Source: a virus
Virus record (IMG/VR): IMGVR_UViG_3300036790_000815
Span: 1 to 37,696 of that record
Length of the DNA: 37,696 bases
Direction: 5' to 3' (one strand)
Part shown: piece after piece, positions 29,901-37,331 of the stretch
Layout: each line of letters opens with the position of its first letter
Numbering within the stretch: position 1 is the first letter of the stretch
Program-made: the position numbers and the translations under genes
Notes under the pieces: generated by a model
What the model saw: the letters and a program-made list of their open reading frames with translations, nothing else
Database searches by the model: none
What the model was told of the DNA's origin: nothing

Positions 29901-31346
29901 GTGACGTGGATCCCCGGCATCAACACGGCCGGCGTCGGCATCTACGGCTCTTTCGGCCAGGCAACGCCGCAAATGCTCACTCGGATCGAGGGATATCAGT
30001 CGAGCTGGCGCTTCCAGGTGAGTCCGGGAGTGACATGGAAGATTTGGGTCGTGGGCTTCGACGCCAACGACAACTATCAGGCTTGGTCCGCGGCGCCCAA
30101 TGTGACCATCACAACCGAGGGAATCACGACCAACCTGCTCGCTGACTCGAGCTTTCAGAGCGGTTTCGTCTATTGGAATCTGACCCCGCGCGCCGGCGAC
30201 ACGCTGGTGCCGACCTTCCAGAATGATGGCGAGGCGCAATACGCGGTCGCCGGTTCCACGCTGGCGGCCGCAACGCCCATCCTGAATCAGGTGGTCTCGC
30301 CTTCCAACTGGCAGGTCGGCCACGATCTGATGCTCTCCGCCTACTTTGAAACCACGGGAACGCCCTCGGGGAACTTGGTCGCGGACATCGCCTTCTACTC
30401 CGACGCCGGCATCACGCTGATCAGCGCCGCCCGCGCGGTGCTGGTGATGGCTGGCGCAGCTCAGACTCTCGTCCGCGTCTTTTGCGCTTCGACCGTAGTT
30501 CCCATGGGAACGGCGCAGGTCCGGGTAAGGGTGCTGGTCGACGGAACGGTGAGCATTCCCGTCGCATCGGGCTTTACGGTGAGCCATCTCCTGCTCGAGG
30601 CTCCGGCGGTCGGGCAGACGGTTCCCTCGGTCTGGGCGGACATCGACGACACCGGGCGCGTGACCGACGTCTTCCAGTTGGGCAGTAGCAGCGCGATGCG
30701 CGCTCAGGCCTCGGCTCTGCCGGTCGGGACGGGCAGCTTCCCCTTTTCCTACACCGACACGACCGTCACGATGGATTGGAGTGGGCTTCAGATCCAGTGG
30801 CCCGATGGCGGCGTGACGGAGATCGTCAACGGGTCGGAAGCGGTCACCGGCCTCACCGCCATGACGAATTACTTTGCCTATCCCTACTTCGACATCGTCA
30901 ATGGCGGAGTGAAGTTTGTCGCGCCCGCGGCGCCCGTCGGCTCGCCAGCGCTTCTCACGACGGTGCACGACCCCGTCGCTGATGCCGCTTGTAAGTTGGA
31001 TGGACGTGTTCCCCTCGCGCCCGGTGGCCTCTCGGTCATCACGGCGGCGAGCGGTGGAAGCGGGTCTGGCTCCGGCGGTGGAAGCGGGTCTGGCTCAATC
31101 AACGTGAGCGTGACGCCCAACCCCGGACACCTCTCGGGATTGCCCAGCGTCACGGCATTTACAGCCACCGTCACCGGCACCGCCATGACCGCTGTGGTCT
31201 GGAGTTTGGGCCCGGGGTCGGTGGGAACGATCAGCGGCGGGGGAAGCTGGGATCCGGGATCGCCACCGACGCACGGTTCCGCGACAATCATCGCGACGAG
31301 CGTCGCCAACAGCGCATGCCAGGGGTATGCCTCCGTCAGCTGGTAA
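26931..31346 (+). CDS. Tail tip/host-specificity protein J-like
   Basis: A 1471-residue protein from GTG 26931. The first ~80 residues (INPLQPSS-like start, LISLNGKIV-like, DGDCIVVAPLLSGG) look like a ubiquitin-like gpI/J N-terminal region. A hydrophobic helical hairpin (residues about 80-145) and the classic J segment with VIPKGYGKFMSGGNIISSFV and INALICFGFGPARTI follow. The middle holds the tip-ring domains, then fibronectin-like and lectin-like beta domains. Near the C-terminus is a Gly/Ser linker (around residues 1372-1390), then a bacterial Ig-like domain (VTPNPGHLSGLPSVTAFTAT, TAVVWSLGPG) that looks acquired from host surface proteins. It binds the host receptor. The long leftward frames inside it are shadows. 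Confidence 0.93.
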   Translation: MIRLIWIRNPLQPSSTREIREIAPVDGQHLLGCISHHLYHDGIPPSEMVISLNGKIVPTEESTRFFPRDGDCIVVAPLLSGGSVWRTLAQVAVMAASVAMMAVPGLQLPGVLGMSAALTTSIAAGVVSIGGNMLIQTFLPAQPNTKAQSASYAFDGPQSLAQSGTVIPKGYGKFMSGGNIISSFVDVEGSDQYINALICFGFGPARTIADIEINQKAISTYQNVYYYTRAGTNAQEPIAGFNRIVNGYPQDVEVTCAGGPVVVPGTGTQTQALQVDVQFPEGVYYVSGDGNDLPCAIIYKVEYSISGLNAWQPVLQPLETQSVIVYNGDGTVNPFASPAWVLIPNNLPAGSGVCIDTSGNGSDPNPAGLHAGQAGSTTSNITTVDPDGTTHTVSQTFFGEWQPVDLTLPFVEVLSWTNGWTKYVADTTQVCYNRVSIYGLPVNKYDVRVTKYGSNNASNTVSPGDYFSPKRGQDVWIHTVNEITYQDLAYPNMILVGVRAQATNQIQGANLNVTAVIEYGLRTLDNNVLPAALQVFEEDNPACVAADMMLDDLYGGGEWPGIAAPNIERFIDEWVSWAELNDELVDDGNGNSIRRHVFNGIFDNEDNLWNQLNAVAQMSRAAIIPMGLDYGVFVDQADTPVQLFSMGNIIQDSFQEHWMMLDDRANQIEVQFADSTRYYRQDNPMVYIDPADMASGAIIKNVRINGKGITLPAQAWHFGRFKGLCNKLLLRLGQFQCDVDAIACRPGNLIILQHDVPQWGWGGRLLTGNSVDSIGVDRSDLPWDGTTAYNVVVLFAAVKRYVGTVTSVATDVDGTGLTIGTTVGLSFFDNANRVTRAVINGKDCTILSATPSSILVTVPPGFTPTTGQPYALYDTDVLETATVSGVTPGPEGTQVVKLGTPFSQAPDDYATYFYGVPGSQKIVRVTRIAKASDMRSTIEWIDYDPGCYIDATPIVGETSAQVTTNPGVTNLQAVEQFEVQSSGSYEDFINVTWIPGINTAGVGIYGSFGQATPQMLTRIEGYQSSWRFQVSPGVTWKIWVVGFDANDNYQAWSAAPNVTITTEGITTNLLADSSFQSGFVYWNLTPRAGDTLVPTFQNDGEAQYAVAGSTLAAATPILNQVVSPSNWQVGHDLMLSAYFETTGTPSGNLVADIAFYSDAGITLISAARAVLVMAGAAQTLVRVFCASTVVPMGTAQVRVRVLVDGTVSIPVASGFTVSHLLLEAPAVGQTVPSVWADIDDTGRVTDVFQLGSSSAMRAQASALPVGTGSFPFSYTDTTVTMDWSGLQIQWPDGGVTEIVNGSEAVTGLTAMTNYFAYPYFDIVNGGVKFVAPAAPVGSPALLTTVHDPVADAACKLDGRVPLAPGGLSVITAASGGSGSGSGGGSGSGSINVSVTPNPGHLSGLPSVTAFTATVTGTAMTAVVWSLGPGSVGTISGGGSWDPGSPPTHGSATIIATSVANSACQGYASVSW
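31051..31097 (+). repeat. 24-bp direct repeat encoding a Gly/Ser linker
   Basis: Two copies of a 24-bp unit, at 31051-31074 and 31075-31097, identical over 22 bases, encode a flexible Gly/Ser linker between the J body and a C-terminal Ig-like domain. Identical DNA copies, not just similar protein, point to recent duplication at a domain junction. Confidence 0.8.
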
Positions 31347-31347
31347 G

Positions 31348-31377
31348 TTGACCTGTTTGGCGAAATCGTCATAGCGT
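31348..31377 (+). promoter_or_regulatory. Candidate TTGAC-type promoter for the fibre gene, near-leaderless
   Basis: TTGACC (31348-31353), 18 nt, TAGCGT (31372-31377), then 9 nt to ATG 31387. The -10 core is a TAG variant. It begins just after the J stop, and no Shine-Dalgarno sequence is present. Confidence 0.6.
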
Positions 31378-31386
31378 GCTGGCGCT

Positions 31387-34300
31387 ATGCTACGTCGCCG
31401 CCTGCCCCTTTTTGTCCTGCTCTTCCCGTGGTTCGTCTTTCCGAACGGCCACTGTCAGTTTCTCAACCTGACGGCTTCCCACATCCAGGACCCGTCGGGG
31501 AGCGCACTTACGGGGTCTTTGTGCGTTCGGCCCGTCAACAATAGCAATTTGCCTCTGCAGGCGGTAGCGGCGGGAAGCGGTGGAGGGCAGCTCTCGACAA
31601 ATGAGATTTGCTCGCCCGTGACTAGCGGCTACCTGCCGGGAACCTGGCAAACACTCGATCCCTCGGCGGGTGGAACGAATCTAACGCCAGATCCGGTGAT
31701 TACTGGATTCACGACATGGACCCAGCCGGGCTCATGGCTGACCACGCCCGTTTCTTCACTGGGACTTCCCAGCCCGGTGAACGCGTTGACGGCACCGTCG
31801 AGTTCCAGCGGCACAACGCAGGGATCGTCGAGCGCTGCAATTACGGTTGTCCCCGGCCAAACCTATACCTTCAGCGCGGGCATTAACGCCTCGGGATCTG
31901 GCGTGACCGGCGCTTCGCCGGAATGGCTCATCTCGTCGAATCCAAGTGGCACGGTCAATTATGCATTCATCGCCGTCAACGCCGGGACCACGGCTACTAA
32001 GACAGTGCAGTTCACGGCCCCGGCGGGCGTGACGCAGGTCTATATTCGGGCCAATGTCAATTCCTCCACAATTGGATCCGGGGCGGACATCTTCTTTTAT
32101 GAGCCGCTGCTGCAGGCCGGCTTCAGCCAACTCGCCGATACCTCGATCGCGAATCCGGCCAATATGTGCTATCGCTTCACATTGCGGAATGCGACCGGCG
32201 CCGCGATTTATGCGGCATCCTGCGCGCAGCCATCGAATGCCACCGCGAATAGCGGCGCTCAGGCCTACTGGTGTTCAACGGTCTCCGGTGCCACGACCTG
32301 CAACTACGATCTGTTTCAGCCGCCATCGACCCCGCTGACGGTGACGAGCAACACGGGTCCGGTCGGCGCCACCGGACCAACCGGACCAACCGGGCCTACG
32401 GGTCCAGCCGGCAATGCCAACTTTAGCAGCACCACGACCGGGCAATACATGAAGGCCACAAGTTCAACGACTGCGGTCGGCGTCAACACGTCGCAGGTCT
32501 TGCTTGATATCAGTGGCGCACCCTCGACGAGCGGCCTCACGACGCAGCTGCCCCTTACAGGCTGGACGGCGATCCACGTCCACGACGACTCCTGGGGCGC
32601 ATGCGTAGGGGCAACGGGCGGCAACGGGAACTGTTACTGGGGTCTGCTGGCTACGGATCTCGGCCTGTCTTTTACCAGCAATGTCACCAACTATAGCCTC
32701 GGCGGCGACGAGATGGCCGACATGACCAACAAGATCTACCAGGACGAGAATCCCGGCGCGGCCACGACGACACTGACGCTGATCGGCAACACGGTCAATG
32801 ACGCGAACAACGCCGGCGGCAACTATTATCAGGCGAGCGGGGGACTCGGCCGGTGGCAGGGGAAATATTCAGCGGCGTTTCAGTCCGCGATGATCGAGTT
32901 GTCGATTCCTTCGACGTACAAAACGATTCCGACGGCCACCACGGGATGGAGCAGCGACACCACTTATGCCGCAAACCACGGCGTTTCCTGTACTGGTGGC
33001 AGCGGCGGCTGTGCGGCTTTGGTGCTCAATTACACGACGAGCAGCGTCGGGCAGAGCCTCGCGATAGCGTTTCGCGCTATCAATGGCAACCTTGGGACGA
33101 TGACCTGCACGGATTCGGGGCTGAGTGATGGAGCGACGGTCTATCTCGCCAACACAATGACGCCGTGGGTCGCGACGGCGAACGGGACCAACGAATTCCC
33201 GATGGTCTATGTGTGGAATGATGCGACTCGGCTTTCTGGAAGCCATTCGATTACCTGCAATGTGACTTCCGCCAGCGGTCAGACGAACAGTGTCCTATGG
33301 TCTGCTCCGATGCCCCCGACTGCCGGCGCCAATCCGCTGTGGGTGTGGGGCGCGCCGCCTCAACTCAACGATTCAAAAAGCATGGTGACGCAGGCTTACA
33401 ACGACATCGCCGCGAATGCCGCGGCGGACGTTCAGGCGATGGGGCTACCTGTCAACTGGATAGATCTACGGAATTGCCTCTATGGCACCGCGGCTCAGGC
33501 GGCTGCTTCCCCGAACCAGCAATTGCATCTGAATAACAGTGGATATGCTGCCCACGAAGCCTGCATCAAGGGTACGCCGCGGCAACCTCATCAGAAGCTG
33601 ATTGATACCAGCCGTCACGCGCCCTTCGCGCGCGTGACCGCGGCCGCCGATGCCGTCTCAGCTGCCGATCGGGGGTTTGCGATTTTCTACAACAATTCGA
33701 GCGGCGTCGCGGTGACTTTGCTGCCGAATTATATGTCGACGGTCCAAGGCGCCACGTCGGGCACGACTGAATCGGGCCCGGGTAACTCCGTTCGGCTCTT
33801 CAATGGAGGCACCGGGCCGGTGACGATCACCGGAGCTTCAGGGACGACCCTCGTCGGCGTGGCGGGAAATCTTGTCCTCAAAGCAAATGCCTGGGCCGAA
33901 TTAACTCCTCTCTATCAGGGTCCGTCCACCTTTTGGGTAGTCACCGGTGCAAGTCCTGGGCAGGGAATCATCATCTACAAGCTTGTCACCGGTACCACAT
34001 ACACGGGTACCTGCACGGACAACGGTCTCCTCTTCAACGGAGCGAGCCCTGTATACACTCTTCCCACCGCTTGCCAGAGCGCCGGCGCAGGAGGAGGCGG
34101 TGCACCGACGGTCAATATCATGTTTGTCGGTACAGGACTTCTCACGACCTCGGGAGATTCGACCGGCAATGTCAAAAACCTCGTGATGCAAAGTGGAGAC
34201 GACGCCACGATCTGGCCGTACGCGGCTAGCCAGTGGTTCACCTCAGCGCGAAGCGGATGGAATAACTATCAGGGAGTGAGTCCCTCGGCGATGGTCTTGG

Positions 34301-34944
34301 GTAGCACGCTTTCAACGGCCGCCTTCATCATGCCGACCAGCAATACGGTCCCTGGATTCTATTTTGCTTCTTCCACCTCAACTAATGTGTGGGCCACAGT
34401 GCTGAATTGGTCCAGCAGCACGGTCGATTTAGGGCTAGCTCCCTGCGGTAGTGTGACCTCGATCACCACGCCATCCGGTTGCGTCCATGAATACACCTGG
34501 AACAGAAATGCGACCAACATCACGGCCGGATTCGGGGTGACCTTCACCACCGACAATCTAACGGCCAGCGCCACTTATATCTATCCCAACACGGCAGGCG
34601 CTTCGTACCACATCGGAACGGCGAGCGGTTCTTACACCTCCGGACACCTACCCGTAGCGAACAACACTACCGGGAGTCCACTCGTCGATTCCGGGATAGT
34701 TGCGGTGAAAGTCGTCGCGAACTGCGGCACGATCGCCCCTACGGCGTCGGCAACGACCACTGCGCTGGCCGTCACCGGCTACACCGCCACGGGGATTGCC
34801 ACATTGACGCCCACCAGCGCCACGGCGGCGACCCTCATGCTGGCCAAGTACTATGTGACCAAAGCCAGCGGCACGATCACCTTCAACTGGACCGGGGTCC
34901 CGGCCGGCACGGAAACCTTTGATGTCGGTTGCAGCCTCCAGTAA
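31387..34944 (+). CDS. Large fibre/spike with signal peptide, collagen-like segment and SGNH hydrolase domain
   Basis: A 1185-residue protein from ATG 31387. Residues 1-24 are a typical signal peptide (RRRLPLFVLLFPWFVFP, then HCQ). Residues 95-245 look like a carbohydrate-binding beta sandwich. Residues 324-342 are collagen-like Gly-Pro-Thr triplets, a trimerising shaft. Residues about 392-730 fit an SGNH hydrolase: Ser402 in HDDSWGAC (block I), Gly440 in SLGGDEM (II), Asn468 with ND 471-472 in GNTVNDA (III) and His714 in LHLNNSGY (V). Such domains remove acetyl or other ester groups from surface polysaccharides. The last ~400 residues are Ser/Thr/Gly-rich beta repeats. A signal peptide on a phage fibre is unusual, since tails assemble in the cytoplasm. 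Confidence 0.8.
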   Translation: MLRRRLPLFVLLFPWFVFPNGHCQFLNLTASHIQDPSGSALTGSLCVRPVNNSNLPLQAVAAGSGGGQLSTNEICSPVTSGYLPGTWQTLDPSAGGTNLTPDPVITGFTTWTQPGSWLTTPVSSLGLPSPVNALTAPSSSSGTTQGSSSAAITVVPGQTYTFSAGINASGSGVTGASPEWLISSNPSGTVNYAFIAVNAGTTATKTVQFTAPAGVTQVYIRANVNSSTIGSGADIFFYEPLLQAGFSQLADTSIANPANMCYRFTLRNATGAAIYAASCAQPSNATANSGAQAYWCSTVSGATTCNYDLFQPPSTPLTVTSNTGPVGATGPTGPTGPTGPAGNANFSSTTTGQYMKATSSTTAVGVNTSQVLLDISGAPSTSGLTTQLPLTGWTAIHVHDDSWGACVGATGGNGNCYWGLLATDLGLSFTSNVTNYSLGGDEMADMTNKIYQDENPGAATTTLTLIGNTVNDANNAGGNYYQASGGLGRWQGKYSAAFQSAMIELSIPSTYKTIPTATTGWSSDTTYAANHGVSCTGGSGGCAALVLNYTTSSVGQSLAIAFRAINGNLGTMTCTDSGLSDGATVYLANTMTPWVATANGTNEFPMVYVWNDATRLSGSHSITCNVTSASGQTNSVLWSAPMPPTAGANPLWVWGAPPQLNDSKSMVTQAYNDIAANAAADVQAMGLPVNWIDLRNCLYGTAAQAAASPNQQLHLNNSGYAAHEACIKGTPRQPHQKLIDTSRHAPFARVTAAADAVSAADRGFAIFYNNSSGVAVTLLPNYMSTVQGATSGTTESGPGNSVRLFNGGTGPVTITGASGTTLVGVAGNLVLKANAWAELTPLYQGPSTFWVVTGASPGQGIIIYKLVTGTTYTGTCTDNGLLFNGASPVYTLPTACQSAGAGGGGAPTVNIMFVGTGLLTTSGDSTGNVKNLVMQSGDDATIWPYAASQWFTSARSGWNNYQGVSPSAMVLGSTLSTAAFIMPTSNTVPGFYFASSTSTNVWATVLNWSSSTVDLGLAPCGSVTSITTPSGCVHEYTWNRNATNITAGFGVTFTTDNLTASATYIYPNTAGASYHIGTASGSYTSGHLPVANNTTGSPLVDSGIVAVKVVANCGTIAPTASATTTALAVTGYTATGIATLTPTSATAATLMLAKYYVTKASGTITFNWTGVPAGTETFDVGCSLQ

Positions 34945-34974
34945 TTGACCGGAACCGGGGTCTTGCGGTACTTA
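34945..34974 (+). promoter_or_regulatory. Candidate TTGAC-type promoter for the lysis block
   Basis: TTGACC (34945-34950), 18 nt, TACTTA (34969-34974). It begins directly after the fibre stop. Unlike the leaderless cases, the next start (TTG 35004) lies about 30 nt downstream and has its own GGAG site. Confidence 0.68.
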
Positions 34975-35003
34975 TCTGTACCGCGAACCCCGGAGATTAT
35001 GCG

Positions 35004-35243
35004 TTGACGGACCACGAATTCCAGTTGAAGGTCATTGAATCGCTAAGTCGGCTGGAAACAAAAATGGATGCCCTCGTAGGCGAGGATGGCAATGGCGGCT
35101 GGAAGGCTGCGATTACTCAGCAAGTTGAGGATCTGGAGAAAGACAAATGGAAGCGCTCAGGCGCATCCGGCATCCTCGGCGCTCTGTTCGGCGGCCTCTG
35201 TCAGTTCGTTGGCCACTACGTCTTTTCCGGAGGGCGGCATTGA
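35004..35243 (+). CDS. XhlA-like coiled-coil membrane protein (lysis block)
   Basis: Start chosen at TTG 35004, with GGAG eight bases upstream, giving 79 residues; a longer frame from 34929 would overlap the fibre gene and the promoter. The first ~50 residues are a charged coiled coil (FQLKVIESLSRLETKMDALV, VEDLEKDKWKRSG), followed by one membrane segment (GILGALFGGLCQFVGHYVF) and a short basic tail. This is the plan of haemolysin XhlA-type and related accessory lysis proteins that sit in the membrane near the holin. It overlaps the endolysin start. Confidence 0.65.
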   Translation: MTDHEFQLKVIESLSRLETKMDALVGEDGNGGWKAAITQQVEDLEKDKWKRSGASGILGALFGGLCQFVGHYVFSGGRH

Positions 35244-35707
35244 TCACTCCGGAGCAGCAGGCCTTCCTCGAGAAAGCATATGCCGCGGCCGTCAAGGCCG
35301 CCCACGTCTTCCCAGCCATGGCCGCCAGCGAAGCGGCTCTCGAATCGACGTGGGGAACCTCCCAGCTCGCCCTCCTGGGCAACAATCTCTTCGGCGCGAA
35401 ACAGCAAGTCCATCCAGAGTTCGCCACGATCCACCTTCCAACGCGCGAATTCCTGAATCACGCATGGACCACGGTCGACGCCGCCTGGTGCTCCTACCCG
35501 GACTTTGAGACATCGTTCTTCGCGCGGATGGATACGCTGCGCCGTCTGGCACCCACCTACCCGCATTACGCCTTCGCGGTCGAGGCGAAGGATCCATGGG
35601 CCTACATCAACGAAGTCTCGCAGAGCTGGTCGACGGACCCCGACCGCGCCTACAAGGTCGGGCAAATCTATAGGTTGCACGCCGCAAGTCTGGAGGCAAC
35701 TGCTTGA
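35240..35707 (+). CDS. Endolysin, glucosaminidase (FlgJ/GH73-like)
   Basis: Start at TTG 35240, overlapping the previous TGA, with CGGAGGG upstream; 155 residues. FPAMAASEAALESTWGTSQL holds the catalytic Glu region and is followed by LLGNNLFGAKQ, the glucosaminidase (GH73/FlgJ) signature. Later blocks WCSYPDFETSFFARMD and YAFAVEAKDPWAYINEVSQS match the same family. It cleaves the glycan backbone of peptidoglycan to release progeny. No signal peptide is visible, so it relies on a holin. The stop overlaps the next start. Confidence 0.88.
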   Translation: MITPEQQAFLEKAYAAAVKAAHVFPAMAASEAALESTWGTSQLALLGNNLFGAKQQVHPEFATIHLPTREFLNHAWTTVDAAWCSYPDFETSFFARMDTLRRLAPTYPHYAFAVEAKDPWAYINEVSQSWSTDPDRAYKVGQIYRLHAASLEATA

Positions 35708-35979
35708 GCCAATTAAAGCTCGCTGGTCAACCATTCGATCTCGCGAGGGCGGTGACACAGACCGTTCGCCTGAAAACCGCTCTCGACAAAACTCCGGCAG
35801 ACACGATCTACCGGGCGGACGAGTTAGCTAAAGTGTCCGGAGTTCGGGAGAAGGACATCCGCCAGACCAGCACGTTCGGCCATTCGCTGCTTTCTGGATA
35901 TTCGGCGAAGGTCGGTGCCACCCGTTTCTGGGGTAACCCGAAGGCAATCAAAGAACTGCTCCGCCAGGTGGGCCGATGA
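35704..35979 (+). CDS. Hypothetical protein, possible DNA-binding
   Basis: A 91-residue protein from TTG 35704, overlapping the endolysin stop (TTGA). It reads as a helical bundle with a possible helix-turn-helix (YRADELAKVSGVREKDIRQT), then aromatic GATRFWGNPKAIKELLRQV. No family is named. It is coupled to the metallophosphoesterase gene downstream (overlap ATGA), which begins with its own helix-turn-helix, so the two may act together on DNA. Confidence 0.6.
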   Translation: MSQLKLAGQPFDLARAVTQTVRLKTALDKTPADTIYRADELAKVSGVREKDIRQTSTFGHSLLSGYSAKVGATRFWGNPKAIKELLRQVGR

Positions 35980-36974
35980 AAATCCAGGAAGCGAAACATG
36001 CAGCAGAACTCGAACTGACCGAAAGCCTCAAAGTGCTGCTGCGCAAAGCGCCGCGCACGGTCCCGGAAATCGCGGCGGAGCTTGGCTGCCCGGCGCGCAC
36101 CGTCGAGCGCACCCTGCGCGCCCTGAAGGCGGAAGGGTCGATGATCCACGGCTTTGTTGGCGGCAAGTTTGGCTTTACCGATGCGGTGACGCTCGACAAA
36201 GGCCACCTCACGCTGAAGGCGGATCGCGACGGCGAGCATCGCTATGGGTTCGTCACGGACACCCACCTCTGCAACATGCATTCGCGGCTGGACGTGCTGA
36301 ACGAAGCCTACGACTTCTTCGCGTCGGAGGGCATTACAAAAGTGCTCCACGCCGGCAACATGGTCGACGGCGAGATGCGGTTCAACAAGACGGAGCTCAT
36401 CGTCGCCCCGGGCATGCAGAGCCAGATCGATTACGCGGTCCAGGAGTATCCGGCGCGCAAGGGCGTCAAGACGTACTTCATCGACGGCGACGACCACGAA
36501 GGCTGGTATTACCAGCGGGAAAAGGTTCAATTCGGCAAGCTTCTCCAGAATGACGCGAAGGCGGCCGGCCGCGACGACCTGGTCTATCTCGGCTATGGCG
36601 AGGCGGACATCGCGTTGGCCTACAACGGCCACGAAGCTGTCGCGCGGCTGGTGCATCCCGGCGGCGGTTCTGCGTATGCGATCAGCTACACCGATCAGAA
36701 GCGAGTCGAGTCGTACCAGGGCGGCGAGAAACCGCAGATCGAATGGGTCGGCCACTACCACAAATTCAACTATGGCTACCCGCGGGAAGTCCACACGCAT
36801 CAGGGCGGCTGTACCTGCGATCAGACGATGTTCCTGCGCAAAAAGCGCATCCAGGCAATGGTCGGGTTCAACACGATCGGGATCACTCAATCTTCGGAAG
36901 ACGGCTCGATCATCCGGTACGCACCGGAATGGTTTCCGAGGTTTGACCGCGGCTACTACGAGAAGCGGTTTTGA
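35976..36974 (+). CDS. Metallophosphoesterase with N-terminal winged helix
   Basis: A 332-residue protein from ATG 35976. Residues about 15-60 are a winged helix (VPEIAAELGCPARTVERTLR, then ALKAEGSM). Residues about 85-330 are a calcineurin-like phosphoesterase. Metal ligands appear in order: Asp and His in VTDTHLCN, the next block LHAGNMVDGE (with Asn where Asp is usual in GD), GDDHEGWYY, and VGHYHKFNY near the end. A DNA-binding module joined to a phosphoesterase suggests a nuclease or DNA-repair enzyme of the Mre11/SbcD type, but without a partner ATPase. It sits unusually in the lysis region. Confidence 0.85.
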   Translation: MKIQEAKHAAELELTESLKVLLRKAPRTVPEIAAELGCPARTVERTLRALKAEGSMIHGFVGGKFGFTDAVTLDKGHLTLKADRDGEHRYGFVTDTHLCNMHSRLDVLNEAYDFFASEGITKVLHAGNMVDGEMRFNKTELIVAPGMQSQIDYAVQEYPARKGVKTYFIDGDDHEGWYYQREKVQFGKLLQNDAKAAGRDDLVYLGYGEADIALAYNGHEAVARLVHPGGGSAYAISYTDQKRVESYQGGEKPQIEWVGHYHKFNYGYPREVHTHQGGCTCDQTMFLRKKRIQAMVGFNTIGITQSSEDGSIIRYAPEWFPRFDRGYYEKRF

Positions 36975-37066
36975 GCTGTGGACGATTTTGCCTTCGAAGA
37001 AGATAGCGCCTCGGACTGGTGGGGCGATGTGCGTAGCATTCTTGTCTTTAATCGTGGGGAGGGTAA

Positions 37067-37327
37067 GTGGCCGGCACGCAAACGCTCGAGGCGTTCTTTG
37101 ACGAAATCCGCAGTTCCTGCGGCGAACATGCAGAACGCAAGGGATACCTGCAGGACGGGCGGAACGTCCTCGGCGAAATGATGAGTGGGGCGGGAATCGA
37201 AGGCCCACATGCAGCCGGTGAAGTCTTCACCAAGGCGCTGGAATATACCCGCGCGCCGCGGCGCCTGCTCGCTGTGAAGATTGCAGGGTGGGCATGGCGG
37301 ATGTGGTTGGCGGCAGATAAAGACTGA
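37067..37327 (+). CDS. Hypothetical protein
   Basis: An 86-residue protein from GTG 37067, with a strong GGGGAGGG upstream. It is helical (QTLEAFFDEIRSSCGEHAER) with a Trp-rich end (VKIAGWAWRMWLAAD). No family is recognised. The 92-base gap before it contains only a weak GTG frame that overlaps it. A promoter-like element follows its stop. Confidence 0.6.
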   Translation: MAGTQTLEAFFDEIRSSCGEHAERKGYLQDGRNVLGEMMSGAGIEGPHAAGEVFTKALEYTRAPRRLLAVKIAGWAWRMWLAADKD

Positions 37328-37331
37328 GGAT

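Noticed and set aside
28656-30968. 770-residue leftward open frame opposite J, and a 454-residue one at 27081-28445
   Set aside because: Both are antisense to a well-recognised tail-tip gene, have Arg/Asp/His-rich composition and no recognisable motifs; they arise from the codon bias of the plus-strand gene.
36943-36960. TTGACC followed by TAC near the end of the metallophosphoesterase gene
   Set aside because: The spacing is far too short and the bases encode the conserved C-terminus FDRGYYEKRF.
36978-37181. GTG frame of 67 residues after the metallophosphoesterase
   Set aside because: The first 30 residues look plausible, but there is no ribosome-binding site and most of it overlaps the better-supported gene at 37067.
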